Part shown: positions 55,134-64,000 of the stretch, piece by piece
How positions within the stretch are numbered: position 1 is the first letter of the stretch
How the letters are laid out: every line of letters starts with the position of its first letter
NCBI RefSeq assembly: GCF_022788695.1
Contig: NZ_CP085154.1
Span: 2,790,001-2,854,000, forward strand
DNA length: 64,000 nucleotides
From: Pseudosulfitobacter sp. DSM 107133
Lineage (GTDB): Bacteria; Pseudomonadota; Alphaproteobacteria; Rhodobacterales; Rhodobacteraceae
Direction of reading: 5' to 3'
Translations under genes and position numbers: made by a program
The notes under the pieces: model-generated
The model's database searches: none
Told to the model about the DNA's origin: nothing
Seen by the model: the letters and a program-made list of their open reading frames with translations, nothing else

Positions 55134-56006
55134 ATGACGCAGATCATTTCCGCCCTTTCCGAAGTTTCCGACCGCTATGACGCGCTGTTCGTTGATCTGT
55201 GGGGCTGTGTGCACAACGGCATCAGCGCCTTCCCCGATGCCGTGGCCGCCCTGCAAGCCTATCGCGCCCGCGGTGGCACAGTCGTTCTGGTCACCAACGC
55301 GCCGCGCCCCCGCGCCAGCGTCACCACGCAGATCGCAGGCATGGGCATTCCCGACGATGCATGGGACACAATCGCCACATCCGGCGATAGCGCGCGCACG
55401 GCGATGTATCGCGGCGCGGTCGGGGAAAAGGTGTTCTTTATCGGTGAAAACCGCGACACCAACTTTTTCGATCCCATCGGCGTGGTGGACGAGCCGGTCG
55501 ACATCAGGATCGTGCCGCTGGAAGAGGCCGAAGGCATCGTCTGCACCGGCCCCTTCGATCCGCTGGCCGATGTCGCTGATCTGCGCCCCCAGCTTTTGTA
55601 TGCCAAGCAAAAGGGCATGAAACTGCTGTGCGCCAACCCTGACATCGTCGTCGACCGTGGCGATGTGCGCGAATGGTGCGCCGGGGCCGTGGCCAAGCTG
55701 TATACCGAAATGGGGGGCGAAAGCATCTATACCGGCAAGCCGCACCCGCCGATCTATGATCTGGCACGGATGCGACTGGCCGAGATCAACCGCAAGACCG
55801 AAAACGGGTCTATTCTGGCGATTGGCGACGGTGTTCTGACCGACATTCAGGGCGCTCTGGGCGAGGATATCGATTCTCTGTTCATCTCTGGTGGCCTTGC
55901 CGCCGAAGAGACGAAAACCGAAACGCAGCCCGATGCAGCGGCTCTGAAAGCCTATCTGGACAAAGAAATGGTTGCCCCCACCTACTCCATAGGCTTTTTG
56001 CGCTGA
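55134..56006 (+). CDS. HAD-superfamily class IIA hydrolase
   Basis: A 290-residue phosphatase-like protein of the TIGR01459 group (NagD/CECR5-like). Motif I is FVDLWGCVHNG (D-x-W in place of D-x-D), motif II LVTNAPRPRASV, motif III Lys in YTGKPHPPIYD, and motif IV AIGDGVLTDIQGA. Substrate unknown, probably a small phosphometabolite. ATG 55134 follows AAAGGACCGCCCC. Confidence 0.88.
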   Translation: MTQIISALSEVSDRYDALFVDLWGCVHNGISAFPDAVAALQAYRARGGTVVLVTNAPRPRASVTTQIAGMGIPDDAWDTIATSGDSARTAMYRGAVGEKVFFIGENRDTNFFDPIGVVDEPVDIRIVPLEEAEGIVCTGPFDPLADVADLRPQLLYAKQKGMKLLCANPDIVVDRGDVREWCAGAVAKLYTEMGGESIYTGKPHPPIYDLARMRLAEINRKTENGSILAIGDGVLTDIQGALGEDIDSLFISGGLAAEETKTETQPDAAALKAYLDKEMVAPTYSIGFLR

Positions 56007-56094
56007 CAATTTTCCGCTTGGCTTTTCTGCACCTGCAAAGTAATAATGTTGCGGATAGAACTGCCATTACGTCAGAAAATAACCGGAGCCTGGA

Positions 56095-56538
56095 ATGTTG
56101 GACAACCTGCCACGCGGTACGATCTGCATCGAAGACATTGAAATGGGTATGACCCGTCACCTGCGCAAAGTGGTGACGGACGAAGACATCGAGATGTTTG
56201 CCCAGATCAGCACCGACCGCAATCCGGTGCATCTGGATGACGATTATGCCCGCGACACCATCTTTGAAGGGCGCATTGCCCACGGGATGCTGACTGCGGG
56301 TCTGATCTCTGCGGTGATCGGTGAACAGCTGCCCGGTCACGGCACGGTTTACATGGGGCAAAGCCTGAAGTTTCTGGCCCCTGTGCGCCCCGGCGACATG
56401 GTCTATGCCGAGGTCAAGGTGATCGACATCGACATGGCCAAACGCCGCGTCAAACTGGATTGCCATTGCAGCGTCGAGGGCAAGAAAGTGCTGATCGGCG
56501 AAGCCTCGGTTCTGGCCCCGTCGCGCAAATTCGACTGA
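56095..56538 (+). CDS. MaoC family (R)-specific enoyl-CoA hydratase-like protein
   Basis: A 147-residue hot-dog-fold protein. The hydratase signature Asp and His are in FAQISTDRNPVHLDDDYA and GRIAHGMLTAGLIS. Such PhaJ-like enzymes hydrate enoyl-CoA to (R)-3-hydroxyacyl-CoA, linking beta-oxidation to polyhydroxyalkanoate; that role is inferred. ATG 56095 follows CCGGAGCCTGGA. Confidence 0.92.
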   Translation: MLDNLPRGTICIEDIEMGMTRHLRKVVTDEDIEMFAQISTDRNPVHLDDDYARDTIFEGRIAHGMLTAGLISAVIGEQLPGHGTVYMGQSLKFLAPVRPGDMVYAEVKVIDIDMAKRRVKLDCHCSVEGKKVLIGEASVLAPSRKFD

Positions 56539-56543
56539 TGCGG

Positions 56544-56573
56544 CGGGGGCACTGCCCCCGGCCCATCGCTTTT
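56544..56573 (+). terminator. Possible terminator after the MaoC gene
   Basis: CGGGGGC-ACT-GCCCCCG stem right after the stop; TTTT comes 9 bases later, so termination may be weak. Confidence 0.45.
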
Positions 56574-56645
56574 CCCATGGTTTTTGCCCCCTGCAACGTC
56601 GGGACGTGTCTTGCCTCTCGTCATGGGCGCAGCTAGGCATTGGCC

Positions 56646-57578
56646 ATGCGGATCATTCGAGACTACCAGTTTGTCGAGCCTTCAGATCGCGGGGCCTCTG
56701 TGGCCATCGGGAACTTTGACGGCGTTCATGTGGGCCACCAGTCGGTGATTGATCTGGCGCGCACAGCCGCGCCTGACGCGCCCTTGGGCGTTCTGACCTT
56801 TGAACCCCACCCGCGCGAATTCTTTGCCCCCCACTCTGCGCCCTTCCGGCTGATGGGCGCCGAGGCGCGGGCGTCGCAGCTGGCCAAACTGGGTGTCGAA
56901 CGCCTGTACGAGCTGAATTTCAACACCCAGCTTGCCGGCCTGTCACCCGAAGCATTTGCCCGCACGGTGATCGCTGACGGTCTGGGCCTGCGCCATGTCG
57001 TCGTGGGGGCCGATTTCTGTTTTGGCAAGGGCCGCGCCGGTACAGCGGCCGATCTTCAACAGTTCGGGGCCGACATGGGCTTTGGCGTGACCATCGCGCC
57101 GCTGCTGGAAGCCAGCGATGCCACCGTCTCGTCAACAGCCATCCGCGACGCACTGAGCAACGCCCGCCCCCGTGACGCCGCCGCGATGCTGGGCCACTGG
57201 CACCGGATCGAAGGCCCGGTCATCGGCGGCGAGCAACGGGGCCGCGAGTTGGGCTTTCCCACGGCCAACATGTCCATTGATGGCCTGCACCCGCCGGCCT
57301 ATGGCGTTTATGCCGTGCTGGTCGACGTGCTGGAAGGGCCACACAAGGGCCGCTATCAGGGGGCCGCGTCCATCGGCGTGCGCCCGATGTTCGGCGAAAA
57401 CCGCGCAAACCTTGAAACCTTTATCTTCGACTTCTCCGGCGATCTTTACGGTACCCATGTCTCTGTTGCCCTTGTCGAGCATCTGCGTGGCGAGGAAAAA
57501 TTCGACAGCCTTGATGCGCTGATCACCCAGATGGACGCCGATTGCGCCCGTGCACGCACCATATTGGCCGCGCTATGA
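56646..57578 (+). CDS. ribF: Bifunctional riboflavin kinase/FAD synthetase
   Basis: A 310-residue enzyme making FMN and FAD. The N-terminal adenylyltransferase has GNFDGVHVGHQSVI (~23-36) and SSTAIRDALS; the C-terminal kinase starts near GPVIGGEQRGRELGFPTANM (PTAN motif) and has GVRPMFGENRANLE. ATG 56646 is preferred to the TTG six bases upstream. The stop overlaps the next ATG. Confidence 0.95.
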   Translation: MRIIRDYQFVEPSDRGASVAIGNFDGVHVGHQSVIDLARTAAPDAPLGVLTFEPHPREFFAPHSAPFRLMGAEARASQLAKLGVERLYELNFNTQLAGLSPEAFARTVIADGLGLRHVVVGADFCFGKGRAGTAADLQQFGADMGFGVTIAPLLEASDATVSSTAIRDALSNARPRDAAAMLGHWHRIEGPVIGGEQRGRELGFPTANMSIDGLHPPAYGVYAVLVDVLEGPHKGRYQGAASIGVRPMFGENRANLETFIFDFSGDLYGTHVSVALVEHLRGEEKFDSLDALITQMDADCARARTILAAL

Positions 57579-58033
57579 GCGGCGCGAAACTGGGGCACAA
57601 ATTCTGGGAACGCAAGACACTGGACCAGATGACCGCCCCCGAATGGGAAGCCCTGTGCGACGGCTGCGGCAAATGCTGTCTGAACAAGCTGGAAGACGAA
57701 GACACCGGCGACGTGGCCCTGACCCGCATCGCCTGCCGCCTGCTGGACGATGCCACCTGCCGCTGCGCGCATTACGAAAACCGCCACCAGTTCGTGCCCG
57801 ATTGCATCGTGCTGAAACCGTCAAATCTGGACACCCACGCCTACTGGATGCCGCAAACCTGTGCCTACCGTCTGCTGTGGGAAGGCAAACCGCTGCCCGA
57901 GTGGCACCCGCTGCTGACAGGCACATCGCAATCGGTGCATGATGCCGGCGTCAGCGTGCAAAACATGACGCTCAGCGAATTCGACATTCCCGAAGAAGAC
58001 TGGGAAGAGCACATAATTGAGGAACCCACCTAG
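57575..58033 (+). CDS. YcgN/UPF0260 cysteine-cluster protein
   Basis: A 152-residue protein with the family's cysteine pattern: CDGCGKCCLNK near residue 29-39, then CRLLDDATCRCAHYENR and a late QTCAYRLLWEG. The Cys set (C-x2-C-x2-CC ...) suggests an iron-sulfur or zinc site. Function unknown. ATG overlaps the ribF stop, and ltaE starts at the base after its stop. Confidence 0.9.
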   Translation: MSGAKLGHKFWERKTLDQMTAPEWEALCDGCGKCCLNKLEDEDTGDVALTRIACRLLDDATCRCAHYENRHQFVPDCIVLKPSNLDTHAYWMPQTCAYRLLWEGKPLPEWHPLLTGTSQSVHDAGVSVQNMTLSEFDIPEEDWEEHIIEEPT

Positions 58034-59071
58034 ATGTTTTTCGCCTCTGACAACGCCGGTCCCGTTCACCCGCAGATCATGACGCGCATGATCGACGACA
58101 ACACGGGCCATGCCATGCCCTATGGTGCCGATCCGGTGATGGACGAGGTGCGACAAGCCATCCGCCGCACGTTCGAGGCCCCCGAAGCCGAAGTGTTTCT
58201 GGTGGCCACAGGCACCGCCGCCAATGCGCTGGCGCTGGCCTGCTACACCCATCCCTTCGACACCATTTTTTGCAGCAACGTCGCCCACATCCACGAGGAC
58301 GAATGCAACGCCCCCGAGTTCTACGCAGGCGGGGCCAAGCTGACGCTGGTGCCCGGCGGCGACAAGATGACGCCCAAGGCGCTACACACCACCATCGCCG
58401 GCGAAGAGGTGCGCGGTGTGCACGGCCCGCAACGTGGTCCGGTCAGCATCACCCAGGTCACCGAACGCGGCGAGGTGTACACGCTGGACGAGCTGCGCGC
58501 CCTGACCGCCGTGGCCAAGGAATTCGACCTGCCCGTCCATCTGGACGGCGCACGCTTTGCCAATGCGATCAACACGCTGGACTGCACCCCTGCCGAAATG
58601 ACGTGGAAATCAGGCGTCGACATCCTCAGCTTTGGCGGCACCAAGAACGGCTGCATGGGCGTCGAGGCCGTGGTGCTGTTTGACCCCGACAAGGCGTGGG
58701 AGTTCGAGCTGCGCCGCAAACGCGGGGCGCACCTGTTCTCGAAACACCGCTATCTGTCATCACAAATGGCCGCCTATCTGGACGGCGATCTGTGGATGGA
58801 AACCGCTGCCGCCGCCAATGCCCACGCCCAGCGTCTGGCCGCAGGGCTGCGCGACAAGGGTGCCGAGTTTCTGCACCAGCCCGACGCCAACATGATCTTT
58901 GCCGCCTTCCCCCGCGCCGCGCACAAGCGGCTGCACGCGGCAGGGGCGAAGTATTACATCTGGGAAGGCGAACTGGAAGGCGACGACCCCGACGAAATGA
59001 TCGCGGCCCGTCTGGTCTGCGACTGGTCGATCTCGGATGCGCAAATCGACCAGTTTCTCAGCTACCTTTAA
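58034..59071 (+). CDS. ltaE: Low-specificity L-threonine aldolase
   Basis: A 345-residue fold-type I PLP enzyme that splits threonine or allo-threonine into glycine and acetaldehyde. The PLP lysine is in DILSFGGTKNGCMG near residue 200; FASDNAGPVHPQIM at the N-terminus and PVHLDGARFANAI (PLP Asp) are conserved. It starts directly after the YcgN stop. Last gene of ribF-ycgN-ltaE; ends convergently with a hydrolase. Confidence 0.93.
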   Translation: MFFASDNAGPVHPQIMTRMIDDNTGHAMPYGADPVMDEVRQAIRRTFEAPEAEVFLVATGTAANALALACYTHPFDTIFCSNVAHIHEDECNAPEFYAGGAKLTLVPGGDKMTPKALHTTIAGEEVRGVHGPQRGPVSITQVTERGEVYTLDELRALTAVAKEFDLPVHLDGARFANAINTLDCTPAEMTWKSGVDILSFGGTKNGCMGVEAVVLFDPDKAWEFELRRKRGAHLFSKHRYLSSQMAAYLDGDLWMETAAAANAHAQRLAAGLRDKGAEFLHQPDANMIFAAFPRAAHKRLHAAGAKYYIWEGELEGDDPDEMIAARLVCDWSISDAQIDQFLSYL

Positions 59072-59850
59072 ACCGCGTCCAGAAACCGGCGGATTTCGGC
59101 GGCGACCTTCTCGGGGTGGGTAATCGGGGCCATGTGCCCCGCACCCTCCAGCACAACCCGCTCGGCCTGTGGAATACGGCGCTGAATGGCGCTGTTGGCC
59201 GCGGCGATGGTGCCGTCGGATTGGTCACCCTCGATCAGCAGCACAGGGCATTTGATCACGTCCAGCGCGCCGGGCTTCAGCAGTCCGATGCTGTCGCGCT
59301 GCACTGCGGGCGCGGAACCCGCGACAAAGTCGATACGGTCGGCCATGTACTGCCGGGTCTGTTCGGGAATTTCATCCCACGGCACACCGTTGCCCCAGCC
59401 GCGGTTGAACGACCGCGCCGCCTGCATCTTGTCACCCGCCTGCATCGCCGCATCGAAATCCAGATTGCGCTGGCGGTACTCCTCGACCTTGGCCGGATCA
59501 TCCGCCGCCACAAAGGCAAAGGCGACCGGTTCGATCAAGGTCAGACTGCGCACCCGCTCGGGCGCCTCGGCGGCCAGCCGCAAGGCCACGATCGCGCCAA
59601 AGCTGTGGCCGATCACGTCCATAGGCTCGGACAGCATGTCATGGCCCCAAGCGGTCACCAGATCATGCAGGTCGCCGGTGCCGTCCCAGTCGGGAGATTT
59701 GCCGTGGCTGGGCATGTCATAGGCGTTGATCGTCAGCCCCGCGCCCATGGCATCGGCCAGACCGCGCCACGCGCCCGAATGGGCCAGCGTGCAGTGAATC
59801 GCAAGGACCTGTCGGGGGCCCTTGCCATAGCGTCTTGAGTGGTACTGCAT
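59068..59850 (-). CDS. Alpha/beta hydrolase
   Basis: A 260-residue cytosolic hydrolase: oxyanion region AIHCTLAHSGAW, nucleophile elbow VIGHSFGAIVAL near residue 83, acid in LLIEGDQSD, and catalytic His in EGAGHMAPITHPE. Substrate unknown. Two bases downstream of the HCCA isomerase-like gene, so probably one operon. Confidence 0.88.
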   Translation of the reverse strand: MQYHSRRYGKGPRQVLAIHCTLAHSGAWRGLADAMGAGLTINAYDMPSHGKSPDWDGTGDLHDLVTAWGHDMLSEPMDVIGHSFGAIVALRLAAEAPERVRSLTLIEPVAFAFVAADDPAKVEEYRQRNLDFDAAMQAGDKMQAARSFNRGWGNGVPWDEIPEQTRQYMADRIDFVAGSAPAVQRDSIGLLKPGALDVIKCPVLLIEGDQSDGTIAAANSAIQRRIPQAERVVLEGAGHMAPITHPEKVAAEIRRFLDAV

Positions 59851-59852
59851 GC

Positions 59853-60452
59853 CTAAAGCTTGCCTGCCAGATGCAGATCCAGATCTTCCAGCCGGTCCTG
59901 CCCCCAGAACCGGTTGTCGCCCTCGCAGATGTAGAATGGCGCGCCAAAGACACCGCGATTGGCGGCCTCTTCCAGATTGGCGGCATAGGTTTCAGCCCCC
60001 TGCAACAACCCGCTGTCTGCCAGCGACGGCGAGAATCCCGCCTCTTCCAGACAGGCACGCACCACGTCATCCTGCGCGATGTCTTTCTCTTCGGCCCAAA
60101 CCGCGCGCAGGAACCCATGCACCAGCTTGCCCAGATCGCCACCACCCGCATGAATCGCCGCGATGATCGCATAAGAGGCAGGCGCGCCATTGGTGGGCCA
60201 ATGGGCGGGCTTCAGATTGAACGGCATGTCCAGTTTCTTGGCCTGCCGCACCAGTTCCTGTGCCCGGTATTCCTGGCGGCTGGGGTGGCGGTCCTTGGGG
60301 GGTGTGCCCCCGGTGCGACCGAACAGGGCCACCACATCTGTGGGCTTATAGTTGATCGTGGCGCTGTGTCTGGCCGCGATTTCTTCCAGCCGCGTGCCTG
60401 CCAGATAGGTATATGGCGACAGCACGGAAAAAAAATAGTCGATCTGGTGCAT
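59853..60452 (-). CDS. DsbA-family 2-hydroxychromene-2-carboxylate isomerase-like protein
   Basis: A 199-residue thioredoxin-fold protein of the kappa-GST/HCCA isomerase group. DYFFSVLSPYTYLAGTRLEE at the start carries the catalytic Ser (FSVLSPYTYL), and FGAPFYICEGDNRFWGQDRL is the cis-Pro/C-terminal signature. In naphthalene degraders it isomerises a chromene; a glutathione-linked detoxification role is more likely here. Divergent from prs. Confidence 0.9.
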   Translation of the reverse strand: MHQIDYFFSVLSPYTYLAGTRLEEIAARHSATINYKPTDVVALFGRTGGTPPKDRHPSRQEYRAQELVRQAKKLDMPFNLKPAHWPTNGAPASYAIIAAIHAGGGDLGKLVHGFLRAVWAEEKDIAQDDVVRACLEEAGFSPSLADSGLLQGAETYAANLEEAANRGVFGAPFYICEGDNRFWGQDRLEDLDLHLAGKL

Positions 60453-60557
60453 GTTCTTCTCCGATAGGGGGGTGTCCCGCTTTGCCGGACCGTAAGGCCA
60501 TGCTAAGCGGTGTCAACGTTACGATTCTGTCACAAGCGCCTTGGGGGGCCACAAGAC

Positions 60558-61577
60558 ATGCCACACGTTCAGGAACCCAAGCTGATCGCCGGAAACGCCA
60601 ACCAGCCGCTTGCACAGGCCATCGCACGCAGGATGTCGATGCACCGTGGCAAGAAAATGGGTCTGGTTGACGCCCGCGTCGAACGGTTCAACGATGGTGA
60701 AATATTCGTCGAAGTTTTCGAAAACGTCCGCGGCGAGGATATGTACATTATCCAGCCCACGTCTAACCCGGCCAACGACAACCTGATGGAACTGCTGATC
60801 ATGTGCGACGCGCTGCGCCGCTCGTCCGCCGCCCGCATCACCGCCGTGATCCCCTATTTCGGCTATGCCCGCCAGGACCGCCGCACCAAGGCCCGCACGC
60901 CGATCAGTGCCAAGCTGGTGGCCAACATGCTGGTCAGCGCCGGTGTCGAACGGGTTCTGACCATGGACCTGCACGCCGCGCAAATTCAGGGCTTCTTCGA
61001 CATCCCTGTCGACAACCTCTATGCTTCGCCGATCTTTGCACTGGATATCGCCAACCAGTTCCGTGGCCGCATGAATGAGCTGATGATCGTCTCTCCCGAT
61101 GTCGGCGGCGTGGCCCGCGCCCGCGAACTGGCCAAACGCCTGAACGCGCCGCTCTCCATCGTCGACAAGCGCCGCGAGAAACCCGGCGAGATTGCCGAAA
61201 TGACCGTGATCGGTGACGTCAAAGACAAAATCACCCTGATCGTCGATGACATGTGCGACACCGCCGGCACCCTGTGCAAAGCCGCCGAAGTGCTGATGGA
61301 AAACGGCGCCAAGGAAGTGCACAGCTACATCAGCCACGGCGTCATGAGCGGCCCGGCCGTCGAGCGTGTGACCAAGTCGGTGATGAAATCGCTGGTGATC
61401 ACCGACACGATCGCCCCCACCCAGGCCATCCTTGGCGCGCCGAACATCCGTGTGGTCCCAACTGCGCCGATCTTTGCCCAGGCCATCCTGAACATCTGGA
61501 ACGGCACCTCGGTCAGTTCGCTCTTTGAACAGGACACGCTGGGCCCGATCTACGACGGTATGTACGCCGCCGAGTAA
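60558..61577 (+). CDS. prs: Ribose-phosphate pyrophosphokinase
   Basis: A 339-residue class I PRPP synthetase, which supplies PRPP to upp and the pur, pyr and his routes. [16 protein letters not shown], the flexible-loop DKRREKPGE and the PRPP signature [13 protein letters not shown] are present. Slightly longer than the enterobacterial enzyme (315). ATG 60558 is used; a longer open frame has no ribosome site. A family A repeat follows the stop. Confidence 0.96.
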   Translation: MPHVQEPKLIAGNANQPLAQAIARRMSMHRGKKMGLVDARVERFNDGEIFVEVFENVRGEDMYIIQPTSNPANDNLMELLIMCDALRRSSAARITAVIPYFGYARQDRRTKARTPISAKLVANMLVSAGVERVLTMDLHAAQIQGFFDIPVDNLYASPIFALDIANQFRGRMNELMIVSPDVGGVARARELAKRLNAPLSIVDKRREKPGEIAEMTVIGDVKDKITLIVDDMCDTAGTLCKAAEVLMENGAKEVHSYISHGVMSGPAVERVTKSVMKSLVITDTIAPTQAILGAPNIRVVPTAPIFAQAILNIWNGTSVSSLFEQDTLGPIYDGMYAAE

Positions 61578-61584
61578 TCACCCA

Positions 61585-61644
61585 ACTTCATCTTGCCAGA
61601 TAAACTCCGGGGGAGCGCCACAGGCGCGGGGGCAGCGCCCCCTG
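61585..61644 (+). repeat. Family A intergenic repeat, copy 3 (3' of prs)
   Basis: CTTCATCTTGCCAGATAAAC then TCCGGGGGAG and hairpins around GCGCCACAGGCGC and GGGGGCAGCGCCCCC. One base (A for G) differs from the other copies in the leader. Confidence 0.75.
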
Positions 61645-61651
61645 CCCCGGT

Positions 61652-62002
61652 TCAGTACAGATCCCAGTCTTCTGGGTCGACCAATTCACCGATGGCCGTC
61701 CACCCGACCCGTATCCGCGCGACGCGGGTGTCGCCCCATGTGCGAAACACCAGATCAAACCCGCTTTCGGTAATCGTCTCGCTGGCAATGTCGGCGCGGA
61801 TCACTGTTGTGGCATCCATATCCCACAGGCTGATCGCGATCTGAATCGCTGGCGGACTGCGGAACGGTTCAGAAAATGAAATCCGCCGCCGCCGCTCGCG
61901 TTGGCCGCGCCCGGTCCACATCTCGCCACCGTCCTCGAAATCCGAGAACAACACAGGGTCGCCCTGTTCGATGCCGATCAAATTGTTTCGCAATTTCTTC
62001 AT
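61652..62002 (-). CDS. H-type lectin domain protein
   Basis: A 116-residue protein dominated by one H-type lectin (discoidin I C-terminal-like) domain: SFSEPFRSPPAIQIAISLWD, then ESGFDLVFRTWGDTRVARI and a final GWTAIGE. Such domains bind N-acetylgalactosamine in animals and Dictyostelium. No signal peptide is seen, so location is unclear. ATG 62000-62002 (MKKLRNNLIGIEQGD) is chosen. Between prs (convergent) and atpC. Confidence 0.82.
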   Translation of the reverse strand: MKKLRNNLIGIEQGDPVLFSDFEDGGEMWTGRGQRERRRRISFSEPFRSPPAIQIAISLWDMDATTVIRADIASETITESGFDLVFRTWGDTRVARIRVGWTAIGELVDPEDWDLY

Positions 62003-62068
62003 TCTTGGATCCCGACGGCACAGAGTTGGCGCGAACCGCAGAATGCACAACAATGTCGCCTGAATGCA

Positions 62069-62097
62069 AGAAGGCCCCGAAAATTTCGGGGCCTTTT
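62069..62097 (-). terminator. Terminator after the atp operon
   Basis: AAGGCCCCGAAA / TTTCGGGGCCTT, a near-uninterrupted palindrome with flanking A and T runs, 21 bases after atpC. Confidence 0.8.
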
Positions 62098-62117
62098 CAA
62101 CGATTTGAAGTCAGAGC

Positions 62118-62552
62118 TTACAGGTTTGGCTGTTTGGTGCTCAGGCCGATCTCGCTGCCCATGGCGACCATGTCGCCCAGCAGCTTGGCCGCGTCATCGA
62201 CGGGGCCCGGCTCGTTGTGGAAGTTTTCCTTGGCCGTCTTGTACATATTCTCGGCTTCTTCGTACATCTCGTCGAGATGTTCCTGAGTGATGTCACCACG
62301 CGCCATGGCGCGTTCCGCCAGAACGGTCACGCCTTCGGCGTTGATCTCGGCAAAGCCGCCGGTGACAACGTATTCGGCTGTCTTGCCGTCGGCCTCGACC
62401 TTCAACAGGCCGGGACGCAGCGTGGTAATGGTCGGCGCGTGGCCGGCCATCACGGTCAGATCCCCATCGGCGCCGGGGATCGAAACCGCGGTCGCCGCGT
62501 GCGAGGCAAGGCTGCGCTCGGGCGAAACCAGATCGAATTGCATATCTGCCAT
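62118..62552 (-). CDS. atpC: ATP synthase F1 subunit epsilon
   Basis: A 144-residue central-stalk subunit that couples rotation and inhibits ATP hydrolysis. [20 protein letters not shown] starts the beta-sandwich, with [20 protein letters not shown] and [18 protein letters not shown] conserved; the C-terminal helices follow (~90-144). 69 bases after atpD. Confidence 0.96.
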   Translation of the reverse strand: MADMQFDLVSPERSLASHAATAVSIPGADGDLTVMAGHAPTITTLRPGLLKVEADGKTAEYVVTGGFAEINAEGVTVLAERAMARGDITQEHLDEMYEEAENMYKTAKENFHNEPGPVDDAAKLLGDMVAMGSEIGLSTKQPNL

Positions 62553-62621
62553 TTTAGTCCCCTTGGATCAGTCACGTCACCCGGACAGCACTGCCTGCCA
62601 TCCGGGATCGGTGATTGGGAT

Positions 62622-64000
<1,379 letters not shown>

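Overview
The window is a compact, GC-rich alphaproteobacterial chromosome segment. Gene content and order point to the Rhodobacteraceae (Roseobacter group): an orphan Hint-domain protein, DUF1150 beside Hsp20, DUF2161, a UbiK-type BMFP protein, a bifunctional sulfate adenylyltransferase/APS kinase, a hybrid malic enzyme, and a 24-residue lipoprotein after carB. This assignment rests on family knowledge and codon style only. Nearly all of the sequence is coding. No rRNA, tRNA, CRISPR array or prophage was seen. The first gene (1-228) and the last (atpD) are cut by the window edges.

Layout. 1-6.5 kb, minus strand: a SPOR-domain cell-envelope protein, upp, and a tightly overlapping nucleoside-salvage operon (VOC/cupin protein, cdd, deoA, deoB). 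6.7-17.1 kb: maeB, prpE, a CsbD-like stress protein, an EEP-family nuclease/phosphatase, nadK divergent from glyA, two small membrane proteins and an alpha/beta hydrolase. 17.1-24 kb: a HAD-like protein without the catalytic aspartates, carB, a micro-lipoprotein, a KAS III-like enzyme, ArsH and a CII-like DNA-binding protein. 24.4-28.8 kb: tdk, an exported small protein, a complete IS5-family element inserted exactly at that protein's stop codon, a 2-hydroxyacid dehydrogenase, csaA, proC and a YbjN protein. 29.2-35.4 kb: ubiK divergent from lgt-midA-pgeF, a 46-residue basic peptide, the Hint protein, and an Lrp regulator divergent from trxB.

35.5-43.6 kb: a membrane protein fusing a transmembrane region, a 2Fe-2S ferredoxin domain and a class III nucleotide cyclase; the sulfate-activation enzyme; a family 10 glycosyltransferase; a PhzF protein; an ABC-F ATPase with an apparent leader-peptide/terminator attenuator; and DUF1150 with Hsp20. 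43.8-49.5 kb: purE-purK, a PhnM-type amidohydrolase with a lipase-like protein, Nudix, DMT transporter and GNAT genes. 49.6-51.7 kb: groESL with a CIRCE operator. 51.8-64 kb: mostly housekeeping genes (Mn-dependent pyrophosphatase, HAD IIA, MaoC, ribF, ltaE, prs) ending in atpC and atpD.

The points most worth a second look are: (1) the leader of the ABC-F gene, which carries a short Arg-rich ORF with a Shine-Dalgarno sequence, a hairpin over its stop codon and a terminator-like hairpin just before the ATPase start, as in antibiotic-induced ribosome-mediated attenuation, beside a decapitated gene remnant; (2) the membrane/2Fe-2S/cyclase fusion, a candidate redox-gated second-messenger enzyme; (3) two families of intergenic GC-rich repeats; (4) perfect palindromes upstream of the SPOR gene and of maeB; and (5) several proteins that keep a fold but lack its catalytic residues (HAD, Hint).
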